Source: Adiantum capillus-veneris (taxonomy: Eukaryota; Streptophyta; Polypodiopsida; Polypodiales; Pteridaceae). From it: DNA of 64,000 nt. Below are positions 56,900-64,000 of this stretch, in pieces. A model generated the notes under the pieces. The model worked only from the letters and a program-made list of their open reading frames with translations, was not told the origin of the DNA and did not search any database. Location: assembly GCA_014529385.2 (NCBI GenBank), contig CM043945.1, positions 94,290,112 to 94,354,111 of the forward strand. The letters run 5' to 3'. Numbering within the stretch: position 1 is the first letter of the stretch; each line of letters starts with the position of its first letter. Position numbers and translations under genes: made by a program.

Positions 56900-58193
56900 C
56901 ACTAGAATGGTAACCTAACAGGACATAAAAGTGTCCTTTCCGTGTTTTGGGAAAAAATTCCAAAACCATAGTAGATCCACTCATTGTGAAAAATCCTTTC
57001 ATGAGCTTATAGTTCAATAACTACTACATATGGAAATTTTCTCATCCCTTGGTCACTACAAGCCTCCAAAGTTGATGGACCAGTGCATTTTGCCCAAAAC
57101 AACAATTTCTTACGGTTGATTGCATATAAATAAGAGTGGGGATTTTTGTAGGACATGAGATAAAATGCCCCGTTAACTTCAGTGGGTTGGTGACCAAAAC
57201 ATATGGTTGCTTTTACCTCACTATTTTTTTTTTGGGCAAAAAAAATAGGTACAAAAAAGTTGCATGTTTTCCATTCTGCGGACCTATCATCAAAGTTTCT
57301 ATATTCACGCTCAATACAGATACTATATACATGTTTTATTAGTTCCCTTTGGGCCTTTGGATTCAAAAGGATCCATGGAGCATGTCAAAAGGATAATGGA
57401 TCTCTTATAATTGGAACTTTGGGGGCAATGATAAAGTGCTAAATACAGCAAACATGAAAAAACTGGGTTTAGCATTATGACCTCTAGAAACCCATAGAAA
57501 CTACTCAATATCTAGCCAAGTTTGTAGTCTATGATTAGATATGGTTACTACCTACAAAATACACACAATTGGCCTAAGAAACTAGCAATATTGAGAAAGT
57601 TATACTTGCTACTCTAAAATGTATCGTATTCTTCAGCAATCAAAAAACTCAACCATTATCATATACTATGCTATATAGCATATTAGGTCCCCCAAAACTC
57701 AAGGAAGATTAGATTTATGTTATACATTACACTTACACAATCAAAATTGAATTTGGATATCAAGAAAGCCACCAAAAAAATCATAAAAGTTCAATTCTTA
57801 TAAATTGGTCATAACTTTCAATTTTAACACTTAGCTCTCCCTACAAGCATCAAAACATGTTGAGAACTATGAAGGCCTAACCTCTAGCCATCTAAACCTC
57901 ACAAACATGAAGTTTAGAGTGGTATAGTTGCCAAAAATTGAAAAAAAAGCCAAAAACAAGACCCATTTTTTCACACAGTTTAGGTTCAAAAATGTTGTGC
58001 AAGAGTAAGGTTAATGGTGAGATTGATACTCCAAAAAAAATGCTAAGTTTTTTTCAGCTCATAAGGCAACTTTGTGGATATATAGCACCTAGAAATTCAT
58101 TTTCATACTCTTCAAATAATTCAAGCAAAATGGTCACTTAACAGGACACAAAAGTGTCCAAGGACATAAAAGTGTCATGTTACCATTCTAGTG
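56900..58193. mobile_element. TTAA-flanked DNA element with 15-bp inverted repeats
   Basis: CACTAGAATGGTAAC at 56900-56914 and its exact reverse complement GTTACCATTCTAGTG at 58179-58193 bound a 1,294-bp segment. It is flanked on both sides by TTAA (56896-56899, 58194-58197). Just inside the ends lie palindromic boxes GGACATAAAAGTGTCC (56921), GGACACAAAAGTGTCC (58144) and GGACATAAAAGTGTCA (58162). A TTAA duplication is the hallmark of piggyBac-type elements, whereas the CACTA start recalls CACTA elements, which make 3-bp duplications (here TAA versus TTA, not identical). A minus-strand open stretch (57366-57007) has no recognised transposase motif, so it is probably non-autonomous. Confidence 0.75.
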
Positions 58194-58828
58194 TTAATTA
58201 AGAGTGCTTTAATAGAGCATAAAAATTAGATATAAGGGCATGTTTTCCACTTTTAATTCTCTGATATGAAAACGGAGAATTAATGAAGCTTAAAACTCAT
58301 GAAAATGTGACTAGTAGCTAGTGACTAGTTAGCTAGTCTTGTACTATTAATGTACGGAGCTTTAGGCATCAAAGAAACATGAAATGGGGCTAATTAGAGC
58401 AAGTAAATGGACTGTTTTTGAAGGAAAAAAAAATTCATGAAACCTTCGAGAGCTTATTTGTGAAGTAGAGGATAAGATAGACGAAGATAGGAGCTAGTAG
58501 AAGCCTAGTCTTGCAAGAATGAAGCAAGTGAGAGTAAGGAGCATTGAGATGAAGCTTGGGACTGATGGAGAGCTGAATCTTTCCATGAAAGCTTGGTGGG
58601 AAGAAGGAGAAGCTCTTAGAGGAGAGATAAAGTAGGTGGTTGAATGAGCAAGAATCAAGTGAAGAGCACTTTCCACATTTCAAGGCCACTTGTCCACTTG
58701 CATGCCCACTTGTGAGGCTTGACTTTCTCCTCTTTTAGCTCTTCCAAAAATGCTTAGAGAGAGTGTGAGAAAACCACCTAAAAGTGAATGCTAGTGTGTG
58801 CTAGTGATACCATGAGGGTCTTTAATGC
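58194..58828 (-). other. Leader-like sequence of a minus-strand insertion
   Basis: Sequence between the TTAA element and a primer-site-like motif. A short minus-strand frame (58689-58435) matches nothing recognised. Together with the next feature it may be the 5' end of a truncated LTR element that split gag. Confidence 0.35.
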
Positions 58829-59105
58829 TCTGATACTAGTTTTTGGGTTTTTAGGGTGGATACACACATGTAGCATTCATGTTGTAGACACAAAATGAGG
58901 AGAGATGAGAGAGAAATAAAATGCCTATGCAAGAGGAGAACTTACACCATTGAAATGAACAAAATAACTAGTGCATAAGCAAAGCTTGTAACTACAAGTG
59001 ATGTCTAGAGCTTGTGGAGGGTGCCTTCTTATGTAGGCTCTCATGAGATGTTCTAGAGTGTTCTAGGGCTAGTTCCCACATGGCTAAGAGATCGAGTGAA
59101 GGCAT
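58829..59105 (-). mobile_element. Possible LTR fragment with Met-type primer site, reverse orientation
   Basis: Minus strand shows TAGTATCAGAGC (plus 58830-58841), one transition from the tRNA-Met primer site. It lies just inside a ~265-bp block that ends against the resumed gag frame. No matching second LTR was found in the window, so this is a truncated copy or chance. TG/CA ends are not clear. Confidence 0.35.
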
Positions 59106-59129
59106 GTGTTTAATCCTTACATGCATGCC

Positions 59130-60278
59130 GCATGTGTGGCCTCTCTCTCACAAAGTACCTTTCAAAGTATCGGGAAATCATATTAAAACTAGAAGATCTT
59201 GATGAATTCCAAAAGATATGGGGTTTTAATAGGGGTCTTGACAAAGACTATCGTTTTCATGTCAAGACCCAACATCCAAAAACTTTGGAAGAAGCCATTA
59301 GTCATGCACAAAGATATGATGGTGACTAAGAGAGGAAAGGAAATGTTCCCTACTCTAAGAATACCTTTTCTAAGAGCAATGTGGCTAAGAGCCAATGGCG
59401 AGATAGATCTCCCACACGTTCCAAGAGGAATAAGAGACAATCTACCTCTCCACGCCCACAAGAGGCTAAGAAGCCTAAGCAATCACGAGATACCGCGTGG
59501 GTCTCTCAGCACTACTGATTTTGAGCGTGCAAAGAAACACAATTTGTCTTTTAAATGTTTTTTGGACCAACATAACAAGAAACATTGTCCTCTTTTGCAA
59601 GGCAAAGAAAAGGCCATGCACACAATGCAATGCCTCACATTAGATTCATCTCCTAAATATTGTGTTGTAGAGGTTCTTCATATGGAAGAAAAGCACAAGT
59701 GTTGTGTGCCTGCTTCAATGTGGCAGCCCACCTTTGGCCCCCATGATTTGATTCGCATGCATGGCACTATTAACGGACAACATGTTCGTATTTTAGTGGA
59801 TGATGGTGCAACTCATAACTTCTTGAACTATAAACTAGTCCAGAAATTGAAGCTTACACAGACTCCCTGCTCTCACAAGTATGTGTTGGATCAGATGTCT
59901 GTGAATGATAAAGAAGTATGGAACACGGTAGTTCAAGGGGTTGAGCTTATTGCTCAAGATCATACGATGACCCTTGACTTCCAAGTTATGAACATGGACC
60001 GTACTGATGTAGTTTTAGGACGGGAGTGGCTGCATGTTTTAGGAAACACATTGCACACTAGTTATGAGCACAACTTCTTATCCTTTATGGCCAATGGTAA
60101 ACATGTGCTTTTGCTCAGTGAGAAAAATATACCATGTGCACCTCTTATATGTACATACGAGCTTTCTATTTTGCAAAAAGAAAATCTAATAGATGAAGTC
60201 TTTTTGTGTTACTGCTTGTCTCCAAGTCTTGTGAATTCTCAAGAGCAAATTGCTGTGAATTCTAGTAATGGTGTGTAA
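59130..60278 (+). pseudogene. Gypsy gag C-terminus and aspartic protease
   Basis: Gag resumes with 'YLSKYREIILKLEDLDEF', 'FNRGLDKDYRFHV' and 'HPKTLEEAISHAQRYDGD', then a stop at 59327-59329. A frame change leads to a basic linker (59330-59520) and to the frame ending at 60278. That frame holds a decayed Cys/His motif ('FKCFLDQHNKKHCPLLQGK') and a protease with 'RILVDDGATHNFLNYKLV' (about 59796) and 'DVVLGREWLHVLGN' (about 60006). The Asp-Asp-Gly-Ala form at the active site is an accepted Ty3/gypsy variant (DSGA/DDGA). The long frame listed from 59199 is out of register with gag in its first part. Confidence 0.82.
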
Positions 60279-60409
60279 AGTGCAATGAATTCTACTGATA
60301 AACAAAGTGTTAACAAATCTAACGAGCAGAGTGCTCTCAATTTTCAATAGAGAAACGTGCAACTGTTGTAAAACGAACATTACAAGAGTTACAAGATTCT
60401 CCATCCCAA

Positions 60410-61800
60410 ACATAACTCTAGTTTACTTTCTCCTTTTGCACGGCAAAAGCTGACTCACTTACTCACGAAGTATAGTGATGTGTTCTCAAGTGATTTACTA
60501 CTGGGTTTACCCCCTACACGTGATGTGCAGCATGGCATAGATGTCTTGCCAGGCACTAAACCGGTGAGTAAACCACCTTATCATATGAGTGCTAAATAAG
60601 CCAAGGAGGTTGAGAGTCAGTTGGCTGACTACCTTGCTTGTGGTTTCATTAGACCTAGTACTTCGCCTTGGACATCACCAATTCTAATGGTAAAAAAGAA
60701 AGATGGTACTATGCGCATGTGCATAGATTATCGCGGGTTAAATGCGATAACCATCAAGAAAGAGTATCCTCTGCCTCGAGTGGATGAGTTGTTTGATCAA
60801 CTCCACGGGGCAAGATACTATACAAAGATAGATCTTCGTTCAGGATACCACTAGGTACGTATCTACTGCAAGATATCTCCAAAACTACCTTTAGAACACG
60901 GTTTGGGCATTTTGAATTTTTGGTTATGCCTTTTGATCTAACGAATGCTCCAGCTACATTTATGACACTCATGGATAGTGTCTTACGTCCCTATCTTGGA
61001 AAATTTGTTGCGGTTTTCCTTGATGATATTCTCATTTACAGTAAGATTGAAGATGAACACGTAGAACACTTATGATTAGTGTTTGAACAGCTATGAGCTC
61101 ACGTGTTGTATGCTAAGCAAAGCAAGTGCGATTTCTTTAAAACAGAGATACATTACCTCGGTCATGTGATCTCTTATTCTGGCATCAAGATCGACACTAA
61201 CAAGGTCGCTGCCATTCTTCGATGGCCACATCCCAACACGGTTGAGGAGCTTCAAATATTCTTAGGCATTGCTAGATTTTATCGACAGTATATCCGTGAC
61301 TATGCCAAATCACTGTTCCTATGATGGATCAACTTAAAGAAAAATGTAAGACCTTTTCTTGGGAAGAAGCCCAAAAAGGCAGTTTCGAACAGCTCAAGGT
61401 TGCTATAGCCATTTCTCCCATCCTAGCAATGGTCGACCCTCTTAAGCCATTTGTGGTAGAGATTGATGCTAGTGATAAAGCCATCGGTGCGGTACTTCTC
61501 TAGGAGGGAAGACCTATAGCCTTTGAAAGTAAAAAGTTAGATAGAGCTGAAAAAAATTATTTTGTCTATGAGAGAGAGCTCTATGCCATAATTCATGCTT
61601 TACAAAAGTGGCAACACTATTTATATGGTGCCAAGTTTGAAGAAGTTTTTGACCATGAGAGTATCAAATGGTTTACTATTCAAACAGACTTGAAGGGACG
61701 TAAAGCTAGATGGGCAGAAATCCTTCAAGACTATGATTGTAAGCTACAGTATTGCAAGGGCAATATAATGTAGTAGCGGATGCACTAAGTTGAATGCCTC
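60410..61800 (+). pseudogene. Gypsy reverse transcriptase and RNase H
   Basis: RT begins near 60420 ('LTHLLTKYSDVFSSDL'), then '[20 protein letters not shown]', '[16 protein letters not shown]', '[13 protein letters not shown]' and 'KIDLRSGYH' followed by TAG at 60852, where the family has Gln. A frameshift near 60870 is followed by '[20 protein letters not shown]' and the catalytic 'FLDDILIYS' (about 61018-61044). TGA codons at 61073 and 61094 stand where the family has Arg. Then come 'YLGHVISYSGIKID' and 'FLGIARFYRQYIRDYAK'. RNase H (61321-61800) has 'FVVEIDASDKAIGAVL', TAG 61501, 'GRPIAFESKKL', 'ERELYAIIHALQKW' and 'HESIKWFTIQTDL' (Asp-His replaced partly). Stops near 61772-61792 precede 'ADALS'. 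At least five stops sit at Gln or Arg positions. Confidence 0.92.
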
Positions 61801-63150
61801 ATATTAATTCACCTGCTTTCACGGAACTAAAGAGTGGATTTTTGGAGTCATTACGTAGCAAGTGTACACAAGATCAATCATATGCTAAAGTGTGGAGTGC
61901 AGTTTTAAAAAGGGATCCCTCACACTCACATGTCTCTTAATAGCCAGATCAACATGTCTCTGGATGCGCAAATAGAAACTCCAACACACAGAGCTCCACC
62001 CCTACTCAGGAAGAGCTTAAGCGATGGAAGAATTTTTCCATTGATGATGGCTACTTACTCCACAAAGGTAGAGTGTGTGTGCCAAAGGACTCAGAAACTA
62101 GGCGCCAAATCTTATTTGAGCGTCACGATAGTCCAAGTGCTGGTCATCTAAGTATCCGTAAGACATATGCCTTAGTTCGACGGCAATTTTATTGGCCGGT
62201 CTTACATCATGATGTTCGTACTAAACTACCAACAGTGCCAAGTTAATAACATAGAGCGCCTCAAGGTAGGCGGACTTTTACATCCTTTAGAGATTCCACA
62301 AGGTAAGTGGGAGAGCATCTCTATGGATTTTGTAGTAGGACTACCTACTACAAATCGTGGCCATGATGAAATTTGGGTAATTGTAGACCATCTCACAAAG
62401 ATGGGTCAATCCATTCCCACTAAGACTACGGTTCAGACACCGGAATTAGCAGGCTATTTGTAGAGCATATATATAAACTCTACGGTCTTCCAGCTAGTAT
62501 CGTTAGTGAGAGAGGTCGAAAGTTTGATAATCACTTCTGGAGAGCTGTGTTTCAAAATTTGAAACCTAAACTTAATCTAAGTACGGTTGATCATCCAGAA
62601 ACGGATGGTCAAACAAAAAGAGTTAATCAAGTGCTAGAGGATATGCAACGATCATACGTTAGCAAGAAGAAAACCAATTCGGAAGACTACTTACCTATAT
62701 TGGAATTTGCTTATAATAGTTCAAAGCATGTGACTACAAGGTTTATTCCTTTTATGCTTTTGTATGGAATTCAACCTAGATCACCCATTACGGTGGGGTT
62801 GGCTAAGGAGAAGATACAACAAGCGAAGGATCTTCTCCAAGACCATTTTGACATGCTTCGAGTTGCTCGCCAGAATGTTAAGCAAGCTCAAGATCGATAT
62901 AAGAAGTACGTAGATGAGCATCGACGTCTTGCTACTTTTGAAGAAGGAGACAAGGTTTTTCTCAAAGTTCTGGAGCATTCAGACAGTCTGAAGACGGGAA
63001 AAGTTACTAAACTTTCACCATGCTATTGTGGACCATTTACCACTCTCAAACTTATAGGTCAAGTGGCCTATAAGTTAGCTCTTCCAGAGCACTCACGAGT
63101 TCATCCTGTTTTTCATGTTAGCCGTTTACAAAACAGCTAGGACAGAATGA
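61801..63150 (+). pseudogene. Gypsy integrase, catalytic residues lost
   Basis: The zinc-binding region at about 62060-62230 gives 'RHDSPSAGHLSIRKTYALVR' and 'NYQQCQVNN', with the first Cys of the CX2C pair changed (Tyr). The core begins 'GLLHPLEIPQGKWESISMDF' and 'VGLPTTNRGHDEIWVIVDHL' (62260-62400, first catalytic Asp in MDF intact). A stop near 62461 and frame change lead to 'IYKLYGLPASIVSERGRKF', where the family's SDRG is SERG (second Asp to Glu). 'HPETDGQTKRVNQVLEDMQ' follows, where the family's TERVN is TKRVN (catalytic Glu to Lys). The C-terminal module 'LEHSDSLKTGKVTKLSPCYC' to 'HPVFHVSRLQNS' ends at 63140. Confidence 0.92.
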
Positions 63151-63397
63151 TAATGTCATTGACACAGGTGTGTTGTTTGATCTCATTGCATCGCCAAGCA
63201 TTTCTCATGAGCCCGAACAGATTTTGAATTCTCATGAGCTTCGCATTAGACATCATGTCAGACGACAGGTGTTTGTAAAATGGCTAGATAGACCTGAAGA
63301 AGGTTCTACATGGGAGAATGTCTCCACACTTAAGAAAAATTTTCCTACATTCGTTTTCGAAGACGAAAATGATTCTCCAAGGGGGGGGGTAATGTAA
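63151..63397 (+). pseudogene. Gypsy chromodomain
   Basis: Frame with 'PEQILNSHELRIRHHVRRQV', 'FVKWLDRPEEGSTWENVSTL' and 'NFPTFVFEDE' follows the integrase C-terminus after a stop and frame change. The KW..... STWE pattern is a chromodomain, which marks the element as a chromovirus and would guide insertion to marked chromatin. Confidence 0.88.
63379..63392 (+). other. Gypsy polypurine tract
   Basis: AAGGGGGGGGGTAA immediately before the 3' LTR start TGTAAGGAG. It overlaps the end of the chromodomain frame. Confidence 0.8.
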
Positions 63398-63515
63398 GGA
63401 GATGGGTCCTATGGGCAAGGCCACCGGCACGGCCGGATAGTGTGTACGCTAGGGGGAGGCTATAAGATAGCACAGTTGGGTGGAGACTAGCACACGCATT
63501 ACCACCACCCTTTTA
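63393..63515 (+). repeat. 3' LTR of gypsy element
   Basis: Aligns with 55474-55594 at about 110 of 121 positions. It ends TTTTA where the 5' copy has TTTCA, followed by the TGAAG duplication. Confidence 0.88.
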
Positions 63516-63520
63516 TGAAG

Positions 63521-64000
63521 AGATTGGCTTTACCTTCGCCAGGACTAGACATTGTTGTTGGAGTAGAGGTTTTGGACTGGGAATGTAGTTTTGAGTCTTC
63601 AAGCTTCTAATTTCTGCACCTTGAAGGAGGCAGAGACCTTCTTAGGTGTCTCTTTTCCACTTCCTCACTTTCTCTCTCTTTCTCTCAAGGCTTTATCTCT
63701 ATCTCTTTCGAGGTCTATAATTAGCTTGACCACACCAGTTAATCTCTCTCTCTCCCTCTCTCTCTATCTCTCTAGCCTCTATCTCTCTCTCGAGTTATTC
63801 TCTCTCTCTCCTCTCCCCTTTTCATGCAATAATAGATATTACCGTTGGCGTATTTAACGATGTGAGCCGCATATATTGAACGCGTGTTACAAGGACATGC
63901 ATTTAATGGACAGTACGACAAAAAAAGTGATTTTAACAAGCCAAAAATACGTGTACATTTATAGTAACAAATGCAACTTGATTTCATGATGAGAGAGAGA
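63521..64000. other. CT-rich spacer at window end
   Basis: CT-rich, microsatellite-like sequence at about 63666-63812 and AT-rich sequence after it, ending in an AG tract. Short frames are composition artefacts. Confidence 0.6.

Larger units (their letters stand above)
55474..63515 (+). mobile_element. Ty3/gypsy chromovirus with ~121-bp LTRs, nested insertions in gag
   Basis: An 8.0-kb element has LTRs of only about 121-123 bp (55474-55594, 63393-63515), an initiator tRNA-Met primer site, a G-rich polypurine tract and a TGAAG target duplication. The order gag, protease, RT, RNase H, integrase, chromodomain is that of chromoviruses. Gag is split: its N-terminal part ends near 56630 and its C-terminal part resumes near 59130. 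About 2.5 kb of foreign sequence lies between, including a TTAA-flanked inverted-repeat element. LTRs differ at roughly 11 of 121 positions by eye, so it is old. It is dead by stops, frameshifts and loss of integrase catalytic residues. Confidence 0.93.

Noticed and set aside
57007-57366. 119-codon minus-strand frame in the TTAA element as its transposase
   Set aside because: No DDE or piggyBac-type motif could be recognised, and it runs against the element end; treated as non-coding.

Overview
The window looks like a gene-poor, transposon-packed stretch of a land-plant nuclear genome. The evidence is plant-type Ty3/Athila-like and Ty1/copia LTR retrotransposons primed by tRNA-Asp and initiator tRNA-Met, a chromodomain Ty3/gypsy element, a DUF659-type hAT remnant, spliceosomal introns with GT..AG borders, and TTTAGGG-type telomere-like motifs. 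Long (AG)n/(CT)n microsatellites and AT-rich spacers with a large repeat load suggest a big, methylated genome; species cannot be fixed from sequence alone. No rRNA, tRNA, CRISPR array or intact cellular housekeeping gene is visible.

Layout. 0-8.1 kb: microsatellites, copies of a TCTATC-rich dispersed repeat, a dead hAT transposase (1.3-2.9 kb), a decayed minus-strand intron-containing gene (3.2-5.5 kb) and a satellite with an exact 127-bp higher-order period (5.7-6.7 kb). 8.1-32.7 kb: two nested LTR retrotransposons. The outer one (8098-32736) sits inside a GT microsatellite and is old (LTRs differ by roughly 6% by eye). The inner one (18024-27217, target duplication CATCA) is young (about four substitutions between its LTRs). 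Both carry a long gag-protease reading frame and an extra 3' reading frame, and neither has reverse transcriptase, RNase H or integrase. The outer element also carries seven copies of a 24-bp palindrome, three of them in a ~286-bp tandem array. 32.7-37.4 kb: microsatellite-dominated spacer with an orphan LINE ORF1-like reading frame. 37.47-42.44 kb: a minus-strand Ty1/copia element with 191-bp LTRs, target duplication AACAA and an internal deletion. 42.5-55 kb: intron-containing decayed genes, including two related copies of an unclassified transposase-like gene (48.5-50.0 and 50.2-52.9 kb) and a convergent minus-strand gene (53.5-54.8 kb). 55.47-63.52 kb: a Ty3/gypsy chromovirus with very short (about 121-bp) LTRs and target duplication TGAAG, its gag split by about 2.5 kb of insertions that include a TTAA-flanked inverted-repeat element.

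How the parts relate. The pol-bearing elements here are dead (stops, frameshifts, lost integrase catalytic residues), while the most recently moved element has no pol and must have been mobilised in trans. Nearly all in-frame stops in the decayed frames are what C-to-T change at CAG or CGA codons would give, which fits CG/CHG-methylation-driven decay. The features most worth follow-up are the pol-less gag-protease lineage with added 3' frames, the periodic palindrome array, the unclassified transposase-like family, the TTAA-flanked element and the 127-bp satellite. All divergence figures are by-eye counts.
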